A stretch of DNA of 64,000 nt, from IMG/VR virus record IMGVR_UViG_3300032268_000832, positions 186,001-250,000 of that record. One strand, given 5' to 3'. Made by a program: the position numbers and the translations under genes. Shown here piece by piece: positions 50,394 through 57,093 of this stretch (its first letter is position 1; every line of letters begins with the position of its first letter). A model generated the notes under the pieces. That model was not told the DNA's origin. It did not search any database and worked only from the letters and a program-made list of their open reading frames with translations. The stretch comes from a virus.

Positions 50394-50897
50394 ATGGATA
50401 TATTTGACGCACCTAAAAATTGTATAAGAACCAACAGTGGTTTATATATAAATGTTTTTGAACCAAAATCTGAAATGATTAATATTGAAGACATCGCACA
50501 TGCGTTAGCTTCTTTGCCCAGATTTGGCGGTCATTTAAACAAACACTATTCAGTGGCGCAACATTGTATAAGATGTTGCGAAATGGCTGAAGGGTTTGAA
50601 GACAAAAAAGCAGCTTTGCTCCATGATGCTAGCGAAGCGTATATGTTAGATATACCAACACCAATAAAATCAATGTTACCAGATTATAAAAAATATGAGG
50701 GTAATTTAATGATGTTTATTGCAAATCATTTTGATTTTGAATACCCATTAAACGAAAAAGTTCACACTATAGATAGAGATATGTTAGTATATGAATGGGA
50801 AAATTTAGTGGTAAATGAATCTGAGGAATTTGAATGTTGGGACCATGCAACAGCTAAGTCTAGATTTATAGATGAATTTAATAATTTATTTAAATAA
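50394..50897 (+). CDS. HD-domain phosphohydrolase (YfbR-like)
   Basis: 167 residues from ATG 50394; an earlier start lies within the previous gene. HYSVAQHCIRCCEMA, ALLHDASEAYMLDIPTPIK and IDRDMLVYEWE fit the HD 5'-nucleotidase pattern (H..HD..D). Probably hydrolyses deoxynucleoside monophosphates. Confidence 0.8.
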   Translation: MDIFDAPKNCIRTNSGLYINVFEPKSEMINIEDIAHALASLPRFGGHLNKHYSVAQHCIRCCEMAEGFEDKKAALLHDASEAYMLDIPTPIKSMLPDYKKYEGNLMMFIANHFDFEYPLNEKVHTIDRDMLVYEWENLVVNESEEFECWDHATAKSRFIDEFNNLFK

Positions 50898-51215
50898 ACT
50901 GTTATTTTCTAATAAAAATTGTATATTATCATCGGCTGTTTGACAGTCATCTATGAAGGAGAATATTTGCTCATTGGTAAGTATTCTCCATTCATTTTTA
51001 GCTTCAGTCTTAGTTTGGTGTTTTCTATGAAGCCATTGTTCTACTTTTAAGTAATTTTTACTTTCATATTGCTTTAATAATACAATCTTATTAGGGTTAC
51101 CAGTTTGTAATTCCGATAATCTAATTTTTATATCTCTTTTTGTGACACCTATCTTGTAGGATTCATTTCCATCAATGTCTGTTTGTAGTAATAAATATAC
51201 ATGTCCCATAATCAC
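50886..51215 (-). CDS. T5orf172/MUG113-type GIY-YIG domain protein
   Basis: 109 residues. GHVYLLLQTDIDGNESYKIG, VTKRDIKIRLSELQTGNPNK and EQWLHRKHQ match the compact T5orf172 branch of the GIY-YIG nuclease fold. Minus strand, its end overlaps the HD gene by 12 bases. Confidence 0.8.
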   Translation of the reverse strand: MIMGHVYLLLQTDIDGNESYKIGVTKRDIKIRLSELQTGNPNKIVLLKQYESKNYLKVEQWLHRKHQTKTEAKNEWRILTNEQIFSFIDDCQTADDNIQFLLENNSLFK

Positions 51216-51244
51216 AAATATATTAGAGTTTTTGTATTTTGTAA

Positions 51245-51253
51245 ATATTTATA
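51245..51253 (+). promoter_or_regulatory. ATATTTATA element
   Basis: Second-class element 12 bases before ATG 51266. Confidence 0.45.
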
Positions 51254-51265
51254 AATAAAAAAAAT

Positions 51266-51853
51266 ATGAAAGACTTTATAAAAAATAGACTTAGAGAATC
51301 TTTAGAACATGAAGAAGATTTACAAGAAATAAATTGGAAAGGATTAGCCGCTGGTGCTGCTATGACGTTGGGTACGTTAGGTGCGCAAGGACAAACGACA
51401 GAACCAACTACACAAACACAAACACCAACAACTCAAACAACACAACAAAAACCAATGTTCGGTACACCAGAACAAAGAGCTGCTGCTAAGGCTAAAAGAG
51501 AAGCTCAACGTAAAAAGAATTTTGATATTTCTGTAAATAATGCTTATGGAATGGGATTTGTTGAAGATATTGAAGAAGAAGAATTTAACACTGGTTGTAA
51601 CATAGCCAATAATCAAGAATTAAAATATTTAGATGGTTCATCACCTGAATTCCCTAATTTTGTATATAGAGAAATGGAAGATGGTACCAAAGTTAAGATT
51701 AATATGAAAAAATATCTTAATTATATTAGAAAACAAAATAAACAAGCTGATGTGCCTTTAGATGGTTTACAAGGTCCTAATTTTAAATCAACAAAATGTG
51801 GTGTTTCTAAAGATGCTGCAAAACAAAGCAAAAGCGATTGGAGTAAAAAATAA
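51266..51853 (+). CDS. Predicted packaged protein, 195 aa
   Basis: 195 residues. N-terminus MKDFIKNRLRES, the recurring tag. A hydrophobic WKGLAAGAAMTLGTLGAQ follows, then a Thr/Gln/Pro-rich linker and a charged C-terminal part with Cys pairs. No family recognised. Confidence 0.65.
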   Translation: MKDFIKNRLRESLEHEEDLQEINWKGLAAGAAMTLGTLGAQGQTTEPTTQTQTPTTQTTQQKPMFGTPEQRAAAKAKREAQRKKNFDISVNNAYGMGFVEDIEEEEFNTGCNIANNQELKYLDGSSPEFPNFVYREMEDGTKVKINMKKYLNYIRKQNKQADVPLDGLQGPNFKSTKCGVSKDAAKQSKSDWSKK

Positions 51854-51872
51854 CCATTTTAATGGTTTTTTT
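51852..51872 (+). terminator. Rho-independent terminator
   Basis: AACCATTTTAATGGTTTTTTT overlapping the stop codon. Confidence 0.75.
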
Positions 51873-51912
51873 AAAAAATCATATATTTATTATAAAAAAG
51901 TTGCAAAAAAAC

Positions 51913-51943
51913 TTGACTTGTATTAAAACAGTTCGTATATTTG
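51913..51943 (+). promoter_or_regulatory. Promoter of tRNA array 2
   Basis: TTGAC (51913) and TATATTTG (51936-51943), within a ~40-base stretch almost identical to the array 3 promoter. Confidence 0.85.
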
Positions 51944-51982
51944 CATCGTATTAAATTTTAACGAAAAAAGAAACAAAACAAA

Positions 51983-52063
51983 ATGAGAAATACTTTTAAC
52001 ATATTAGTCCTTTTAAGCTTATGCTTGCTAGTGGTAAACACAGCAGGGCTTTGCGTATGTTAA
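51983..52063 (+). CDS. Leader peptide of tRNA array 2 (attenuator)
   Basis: 26 codons from ATG to TAA. Residues 8-18 are LVLLSLCLLVV and 23-26 are LCVC, so Leu, Val and Cys dominate, the amino acids of every tRNA that follows (Cys, Val, Leu, Leu, Val, Leu). The Leu codons used are TTA, TTG, CTT and CTA, covering the three Leu anticodons present (TAA, TAG, AAG). GGGCTTT at 52046-52052 is fully complementary to AAAGCCC at 52096-52102, which overlaps the terminator's 5' arm. It could also be mistaken for a membrane peptide. Confidence 0.8.
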   Translation: MRNTFNILVLLSLCLLVVNTAGLCVC

Positions 52064-52095
52064 ACTCATCTGAATAAGATAAGTATCTCTCACAA

Positions 52096-52125
52096 AAAGC
52101 CCATCCTAACCAGATGGGTTTTTTT
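52096..52125 (+). terminator. Attenuator terminator of tRNA array 2
   Basis: CCCATC pairs with GATGGG across CTAACCA, followed by seven T. Confidence 0.9.
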
Positions 52126-52138
52126 ATTGAATAATAAT

Positions 52139-52219
52139 GCCGTGGTTCCTGAGTGGTCAAAGGGGGCGGACTGCAAATCCGCTGCGAAAGCTTCGTGGGT
52201 TCGAATCCCTCTCACGGCT
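52139..52219 (+). tRNA. tRNA-Cys-type (GCA) with long variable arm
   Basis: Acceptor GCCGTGG/TCACGGC, anticodon arm GCGGA-CTGCAAA-TCCGC, variable arm CGAA-AGC-TTCG, T arm with one T-T mismatch, discriminator T as in Cys tRNA. The D arm (CCTGAGTGGTCAAAGGGG) and long arm strongly resemble tRNA-Tyr. A normal Cys tRNA lies at 13846. Confidence 0.8.
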
Positions 52220-52240
52220 CAATGATAAACTGAAAAAAAA

Positions 52241-52621
52241 ATGGAAGGTAAAGATTACTTAGTTGGTTCATTTAGAACCAAAAACGGTGCTCAAGTTAAC
52301 GTTTATAGAAATATTAAAAATATGGAAAAGAATGAAATTAAAAAGGACTTGTATAAGTCAAAGAATCTGGCTAAATTTAGCCACTATGTAAACGGAAACC
52401 TGTATTATAAGGTAGACGTGATGGACGGAACTTATCAGTTCCCAATAAAAACAGTACAGAAATCATATGTAATGGATACTAGACAAGTTGAAAAGATTCC
52501 AACACTAGTATTAGCAGAAGATTTAGGAACAACAAGTTTTGACGCTGAAATAAAGGGTTCTGAATTGATTAGATGGATTGAAAAAGCTATCGATAATGAA
52601 GATTTTATAAAAGTAGGGTAA
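52241..52621 (+). CDS. Hypothetical protein, 126 aa
   Basis: 126 residues, beta-rich, starts MEGKDYLVGSFRTKNGAQ, inside tRNA array 2. No family recognised. Confidence 0.65.
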   Translation: MEGKDYLVGSFRTKNGAQVNVYRNIKNMEKNEIKKDLYKSKNLAKFSHYVNGNLYYKVDVMDGTYQFPIKTVQKSYVMDTRQVEKIPTLVLAEDLGTTSFDAEIKGSELIRWIEKAIDNEDFIKVG

Positions 52622-52634
52622 AACCTACTTAAAT

Positions 52635-52720
52635 GGGACTATGGTGTAGTTGGTTAAACATCCCATCCTTACAAGATGGAGACGAGAAGTATAACGCTGG
52701 TTCGAATCCAGCTAGTCCTA
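52635..52720 (+). tRNA. tRNA-Val-type (TAC) with long variable region
   Basis: Acceptor GGGACTA/TAGTCCT, anticodon arm CCATC-CTTACAA-GATGG, a 16-base variable region, T arm GCTGG/CCAGC, A73 followed by CCA in the DNA. A normal Val(TAC) tRNA is at 52916. Confidence 0.78.
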
Positions 52721-52731
52721 CCAAAATAAAT

Positions 52732-52818
52732 GGCCTTGTGGCGAAACTGGCAGTACGCACTAGACTTAAAATCTAGGGTCCCGAAGGGGGCGTGTGGGTT
52801 CGACTCCCACCAAGGCTA
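52732..52818 (+). tRNA. tRNA-Leu (TAA)
   Basis: Acceptor GGCCTTG/CAAGGCT, anticodon arm CTAGA-CTTAAAA-TCTAG, long variable arm, T arm GTGGG/CCCAC, A73. Confidence 0.9.
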
Positions 52819-52826
52819 CACAATAT

Positions 52827-52909
52827 GCGGATATGGTGGAATGGTAGACACACTAGCCTTAGAAGCTAGGGCTCATTTGGGCATGCGAGTTCGAGTCTCG
52901 CTATCCGTA
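52827..52909 (+). tRNA. tRNA-Leu (TAG)
   Basis: Acceptor GCGGATA/TATCCGT, anticodon arm CTAGC-CTTAGAA-GCTAG, long variable arm, T arm GCGAG/CTCGC, A73. Confidence 0.9.
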
Positions 52910-52915
52910 CAAATC

Positions 52916-52990
52916 GCATCTGTAACTCAGTGGTTCAGTAGTGCTTCCTTTACACGGAAGAAGTCGGGGGTTCGAATCCCTCCAGATGCA
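52916..52990 (+). tRNA. tRNA-Val (TAC)
   Basis: Acceptor GCATCTG/CAGATGC, anticodon arm CTTCC-TTTACAC-GGAAG, T arm GGGGG/CCCTC, A73, short variable loop. Confidence 0.9.
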
Positions 52991-52995
52991 CTAAA

Positions 52996-53081
52996 AGATA
53001 GTTTCAGCAAACAAAAACTGGTTAAAAATTCACACTTAAAATGCGAACGAAGCGGTTCAAATCCGCAAAATATAACTATCT
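52996..53081 (+). repeat. TTCAGCAA stem element, copy C, with tRNA-like interior
   Basis: AGATAGT-TTCAGCAAACAAAAACTGG begins it and ACTATCT closes it. Inside are a possible anticodon arm TCACA-CTTAAAA-TGCGA (TAA) and a T arm GCGG-TTCAAAT-CCGC, but the T arm is separated from the closing strand by extra bases. Either a degenerate Leu(TAA) tRNA or part of the element. Confidence 0.5.
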
Positions 53082-53088
53082 TGTTTTT

Positions 53089-53172
53089 GGCCGAGTGGCG
53101 TAATTGGTAGCCGCGCCAGTCTAAGAAGCTGGTTCTCGAAAGGGAGTGTGGGTTCGAGTCCCACCTTGGTCA
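53089..53172 (+). tRNA. tRNA-Leu (AAG)
   Basis: Acceptor GGCCGAG/CTTGGTC, anticodon arm CCAGT-CTAAGAA-GCTGG, long variable arm, T arm GTGGG/CCCAC, A73. Confidence 0.87.
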
Positions 53173-53189
53173 CAAATTGAAATATCAAC

Positions 53190-53198
53190 ATATTTATT
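53190..53198 (+). promoter_or_regulatory. ATATTTATT element
   Basis: Second-class element 3 bases before ATG 53202. Confidence 0.4.
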
Positions 53199-53201
53199 AG
53201 T

Positions 53202-53483
53202 ATGAAAACACTAATAAAACAATTGTTAAGAGAAAACATACTTGAATTACCAGATTACGCTGTTATTGAAATTACAATACCAATAGCATACATGGACCCT
53301 AAGTATTATTATCAAGCTGTACCAATAAATCAGTTGGATTCTGATAGGATATACATTTGGAAAGGTGCTGCTGGTGGTAAATCAATATCAACCAAGAGTG
53401 TTAGAGTATTAAAAACATTCAAATACAACGAAAAAGATGAAATGGACGTTTATCTTAATCAATTGAGAAACAACGAAATATAA
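53202..53483 (+). CDS. Predicted packaged protein, 93 aa
   Basis: 93 residues. N-terminus MKTLIKQLLREN, the recurring tag, then a beta-rich domain. No family recognised. Confidence 0.65.
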   Translation: MKTLIKQLLRENILELPDYAVIEITIPIAYMDPKYYYQAVPINQLDSDRIYIWKGAAGGKSISTKSVRVLKTFKYNEKDEMDVYLNQLRNNEI

Positions 53484-53511
53484 AATATTTCAAAAAAAGT
53501 TGCAAAAAAAC

Positions 53512-53542
53512 TTGACTTGTATTAAAACAGTTCGTATCTTTG
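53512..53542 (+). promoter_or_regulatory. Promoter of tRNA array 3
   Basis: TTGAC (53512) and TATCTTTG (53535-53542). Downstream leader contains CATATTTATAAACAAATACAAAAA like array 1 (shared in part). Confidence 0.85.
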
Positions 53543-53623
53543 CACTATAATTAAAAACAAAGAAAAAAAATGACTTTTTAAAAAAAGTCGCATATTTATA
53601 AACAAATACAAAAAGAAAACACA

Positions 53624-53713
53624 ATGAGAACTTTAACTAACATATTTGATTTCGCATTTTTTGCAGCCGAGGAGGATTACTCTTTCGGAAGGTCAAACAC
53701 TGTCATAAGTTAA
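53624..53713 (+). CDS. Leader peptide of tRNA array 3 (attenuator)
   Basis: 29 codons from ATG to TAA. Residues 8-18 are FDFAFFAAEED: all eleven are Phe, Asp, Ala or Glu, precisely the tRNAs that follow (Phe, Glu, Glu, Asp, Ala). AGGTCA near the end of the frame (53690-53695) is complementary to TGACCT (53744-53749) in the terminator 5' arm and loop. Same design as at 22867 and 51983. Confidence 0.82.
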   Translation: MRTLTNIFDFAFFAAEEDYSFGRSNTVIS

Positions 53714-53739
53714 CGTTTAAATTAACGATATAAATGATA

Positions 53740-53768
53740 AGTCTGACCTAATAAGTCAGACTTTTTTT
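53740..53768 (+). terminator. Attenuator terminator of tRNA array 3
   Basis: AGTCTGAC pairs with GTCAGACT across CTAATAA, then seven T. Confidence 0.92.
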
Positions 53769-53783
53769 ATGCAATAAATAATT

Positions 53784-53856
53784 GGTTCTGTAGCTCAGTT
53801 GGTAGAGCACTAGATTGAAGCTCTAGGTGTCGTGGGTTCGAGTCCCACTGGAACCA
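53784..53856 (+). tRNA. tRNA-Phe (GAA)
   Basis: Acceptor GGTTCTG/TGGAACC, anticodon arm CTAGA-TTGAAGC-TCTAG, T arm GTGGG/CCCAC, A73. Confidence 0.9.
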
Positions 53857-53865
53857 CAAAAAAAT

Positions 53866-53940
53866 GGCCCCGTCTTCTAAACGGAATAGGAAGCCACCCT
53901 TTCAAGGTGTGTAATGCGAGTTCGAGTCTCGTCAGGGCTA
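53866..53940 (+). tRNA. tRNA-Glu (TTC), copy 1
   Basis: Acceptor GGCCCCG/CAGGGCT with one C-A mismatch, loop CTTTCAA, T arm GCGAG/CTCGT, A73. Confidence 0.85.
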
Positions 53941-53977
53941 CAATCTGGTTAAGATTCCAGTAATCAAAAATCTAAAT

Positions 53978-54050
53978 GGTCTATTCGTCTAGTCGGTCAG
54001 GACGTGCCCCTTTCACGGGTAAAACACGGGTTCGAATCCCGTATAGACTA
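53978..54050 (+). tRNA. tRNA-Glu (TTC), copy 2
   Basis: Acceptor GGTCTAT/ATAGACT, loop CTTTCAC, T arm ACGGG/CCCGT, A73. Different body from copy 1. TCTGGTAA motifs lie in the spacers around this and the next two tRNAs. Confidence 0.87.
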
Positions 54051-54059
54051 CAATAAAAA

Positions 54060-54131
54060 GGTCCTATCGTTCATCGGCTAGGATGCCTCCCTGTCACGGA
54101 GGTGAGGAGGGTTCGATTCCCTCTAGGACCG
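54060..54131 (+). tRNA. tRNA-Asp (GTC)
   Basis: Acceptor GGTCCTA/TAGGACC, anticodon arm CCTCC-CTGTCAC-GGAGG, T arm GAGGG/CCCTC, G73. Confidence 0.92.
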
Positions 54132-54215
54132 CTGGTAACATCTGGTAATTTTAATACCAGTAAAAACCATTAAAAACAGGGATTATTAGTTTTATCTGGT
54201 AATGTCTGGTAATTT

Positions 54216-54287
54216 GGGGTCATAGCTCAACGGCTGAGCGCTTCCCTTGCACGGAAGAGGATGTGGGTTCGAATCCCATTGGCTCCA
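54216..54287 (+). tRNA. tRNA-Ala (TGC)
   Basis: Acceptor GGGGTCA/TGGCTCC with G3-U70, the Ala identity pair; anticodon arm CTTCC-CTTGCAC-GGAAG; A73. Confidence 0.92.
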
Positions 54288-54319
54288 CTAATTAGTTTCT
54301 ATCTTTTTAATTTTTAAAG

Positions 54320-54328
54320 ATATTTATA
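54320..54328 (+). promoter_or_regulatory. ATATTTATA element
   Basis: Second-class element 12 bases before ATG 54341. Confidence 0.45.
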
Positions 54329-54340
54329 GATAAAAAAAGT

Positions 54341-56683
54341 ATGAAATTATCACATATATTCAAGGATTTGTTAAATGAGGATTTTAAAACTCAAACACAG
54401 AAATTCATCTCTCAAGGTTATGAACCAGAAATTGTTAGGTCGTATATTGAAAAATTTAAATATATTAGAGATGGTAAGTATCGTGAGGCGCTTAACCCTG
54501 ACTTAAACATCAACGTTCCAGTTGAAAAACGATTTGATATTGATGCGTACCCAACGTTTAATTCTCTTGAAACCCTAGTTGATTATGTGTCAGGTCAAAG
54601 ACCAGTTAAAACCACTATGTCAAAACAAAATGATATTGAAGTTACTGGTGAAGCTGTTTATAACAAAGATGGTGTTGAAGTATTTTATGCTGACAATCCA
54701 AGAGCGTGTATTAAATATAAGGGTAGTATGCCATATAGTTGGTGTGTTGCTAGGTCAGATTCTTCAAACATGTTCTATACATACAGATTTAAACCATATG
54801 AACCAGCTTTTTATTTTGTTAAGGATGTAAAAGCTACTGAAAAAGAATTGGCAGATATTGCTAAAACTGGTACTGTTAGTGGTGGTTTTAAAAATAGATA
54901 TCATTTCTTTGTTATTCAAGTACCTAAAAACCTTAACCCTGAAGATGACAACACCCCACAATACATAGTTACTTCAGCTAACAATGACGGGGATAATCAA
55001 TTAAGTTGGAATCAAATTCTAGAAATAAACCCAAAATTAGCTGCTATAAAAAATGTATTGATTCCTAAACCTTTTACACCACAAGAAAGGGCGCAACATG
55101 AAAGGTTTAAAAAGGGTATAAATGATAATGAATTTAGGAAACTTAGTTACGAAGATAAGAAAGCTTATTTGGATATATACCCAACAATTGCTAAACCAAT
55201 TACAACTAATCAATTTTTGATATTACCAGACGATTTAAAGAATCTATATGTTTCATTTGGTATTGGATTAGACGATGAACAATTTGATAGTATTAAAAAC
55301 AACCCTAAATTACTTAAGCGTTATGTACAAATTAGTGATAGAAAGTTAGATGTTTATTTAAAAGCTGATAATTGGAATAGAACTAGTTATCGTATGATGT
55401 ATACTGAATTGATAGTACTTCCAGAGGAAAAAATATCAGAATACTTAAACACTTTAAATAAAAAAGAAATTGGTAGTTTTATTGCGAATAACGGTGTTGA
55501 TAAATTAGAAATGCTAGAGAAACTTGCTTCTGGTAAATTGGTTGGTAATTATTCTGATATTAAACCGATAATTGATGGTTTAAGAAAAAATAGTGGAATT
55601 AGATATAGAAGCAAATATAATGAAGAAACAGATGTAATAGAACTGTTAAACGAAATGCTTCCAGATAGTGTATCTGTTGAATATGGTGAATATTCAAATG
55701 AAATTATGTTTGAACTTTCTTCCGAAATAAAATTTGGTTATGATTTAGAAGGTGTTTTATCCAGCTTATCACAAGATAGTTGGGATTCATGGAATGATAG
55801 TTATTTTGATGGTTGGTCTGAAGGACTTAAAGAAGAATACGAAAACCAAATAGAATCAGTACTTAAAGACCAAAATTTAGTTAATGATTTAAGAAAAAAT
55901 GGTATAAACCCAACACCAAAAATAGTAGAAACGTTATTAGAAAAATTTAATGCGAGTGAAAAAATAAAAGAACACATTGATGAAGTTTATACTGAAGCTC
56001 AATCTGTTAGTGAAAATCGAATATTTAGAGAGTTACATAATAAATTTACAAAGATAATAACTTACGAGAATAGTAATAGCGGTGGTTATTATGGTTCTAG
56101 TAGAAGAAATTTTACTGAGGTTACTATAAATATATCTAATTTTATTGGTGCTTTAATTTCAGATTCTGACATATTAACAAAAGATAAAACACAATTTGAA
56201 AGCGCTTTTGAATCATTATTAGAAGACTTATTAGAACAAGCCGATTTACCTACAACTCAAGAAGAGATAGACGAAGAAGTTAGAAATGGTGGTGTAGATA
56301 TTGATAATGAAGCTATGAGTAACTACATAAAGGAAAAAATATATGAGATTATAGATGAAAAAATTTATAATAATGACGATGAATATAATGACGAAGAACG
56401 TGAAGAAATAAAAAAAACAAAATATGATATTCTTACAGCTTTTGAAAAAACACTTAAAGGGTTAGGTCAAGATGAAAATACTAATGAAATAGAAAATGAT
56501 TTAGTTCGTATTGTATTTGATAGAAGTAAAATTAAAACCAATGGGTCGATTTATACCTCTGTTATTCATAAGAAAGATAATAGTACTTTTAATGGTTATA
56601 TGTTTATTAATGACATCCCATCTTATTTTAAAAACTACAAATTATTTGAAGAAATAAAAAAAATGAAAAATTTAATCAATTAA
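54341..56683 (+). CDS. Large predicted packaged protein, 780 aa
   Basis: 780 residues. N-terminus MKLSHIFKDLLNED is a variant tag with an LNE site. Around residue 125 it has GSMPYSWCVARSDSSNMFYT and AFYFVKDV, a Trp-Cys domain shared with the 15709 protein. The rest is helical and acidic, with no catalytic motif I can identify. Confidence 0.68.
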   Translation: MKLSHIFKDLLNEDFKTQTQKFISQGYEPEIVRSYIEKFKYIRDGKYREALNPDLNINVPVEKRFDIDAYPTFNSLETLVDYVSGQRPVKTTMSKQNDIEVTGEAVYNKDGVEVFYADNPRACIKYKGSMPYSWCVARSDSSNMFYTYRFKPYEPAFYFVKDVKATEKELADIAKTGTVSGGFKNRYHFFVIQVPKNLNPEDDNTPQYIVTSANNDGDNQLSWNQILEINPKLAAIKNVLIPKPFTPQERAQHERFKKGINDNEFRKLSYEDKKAYLDIYPTIAKPITTNQFLILPDDLKNLYVSFGIGLDDEQFDSIKNNPKLLKRYVQISDRKLDVYLKADNWNRTSYRMMYTELIVLPEEKISEYLNTLNKKEIGSFIANNGVDKLEMLEKLASGKLVGNYSDIKPIIDGLRKNSGIRYRSKYNEETDVIELLNEMLPDSVSVEYGEYSNEIMFELSSEIKFGYDLEGVLSSLSQDSWDSWNDSYFDGWSEGLKEEYENQIESVLKDQNLVNDLRKNGINPTPKIVETLLEKFNASEKIKEHIDEVYTEAQSVSENRIFRELHNKFTKIITYENSNSGGYYGSSRRNFTEVTINISNFIGALISDSDILTKDKTQFESAFESLLEDLLEQADLPTTQEEIDEEVRNGGVDIDNEAMSNYIKEKIYEIIDEKIYNNDDEYNDEEREEIKKTKYDILTAFEKTLKGLGQDENTNEIENDLVRIVFDRSKIKTNGSIYTSVIHKKDNSTFNGYMFINDIPSYFKNYKLFEEIKKMKNLIN

Positions 56684-56708
56684 ATTTGCAAGATTAAAAA
56701 TTTACTCG

Positions 56709-56716
56709 TATATTTG
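56709..56716 (+). promoter_or_regulatory. Host-type -7 element TATATTTG
   Basis: CGTATATTTGC with TTG about 22 bases upstream, before the gene at 56753. Confidence 0.6.
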
Positions 56717-56752
56717 CATCATAATTAATATAAAACTTAAAATAAAAACAAG

Positions 56753-57091
56753 ATGAGTAAATTTGAAAAAATGATTTCGGCTAGTAATTCAACAACATTA
56801 GCAAACAGAGCTAGCGATTTAGCTGAAGAAGTGTCTTTAGAGTTAAACTCTTTCATCAACAATTTGAAAAGAGAAAAATCTCAGTTGAAAAGTAAAATCA
56901 ACAAGTTAACGGATTTAGCACCAGAGAACACTACATCTTTGAGACCTGGTCATCCAGAATTCAATGCTTCGAATTGGGTAGCTGAGTTACATCAATGTCG
57001 TATGGATTTAGCATTGAAAGATGTTGAATTAGCAGAAGCACAAGCTATCCACGATGAATACTTTGGTGAAGAAGCTGAAAACGCTAAGTAA
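56753..57091 (+). CDS. Hypothetical coiled-coil protein, 112 aa
   Basis: 112 residues with a helical coiled coil in the middle and a helical C-terminus. No family recognised. Two bases before the next gene. Confidence 0.65.
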   Translation: MSKFEKMISASNSTTLANRASDLAEEVSLELNSFINNLKREKSQLKSKINKLTDLAPENTTSLRPGHPEFNASNWVAELHQCRMDLALKDVELAEAQAIHDEYFGEEAENAK

Positions 57092-57093
57092 TC

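Noticed and set aside
52730-53110. 126-codon frame across the array 2 tRNAs
   Set aside because: It runs through four tRNA genes and has no independent support.
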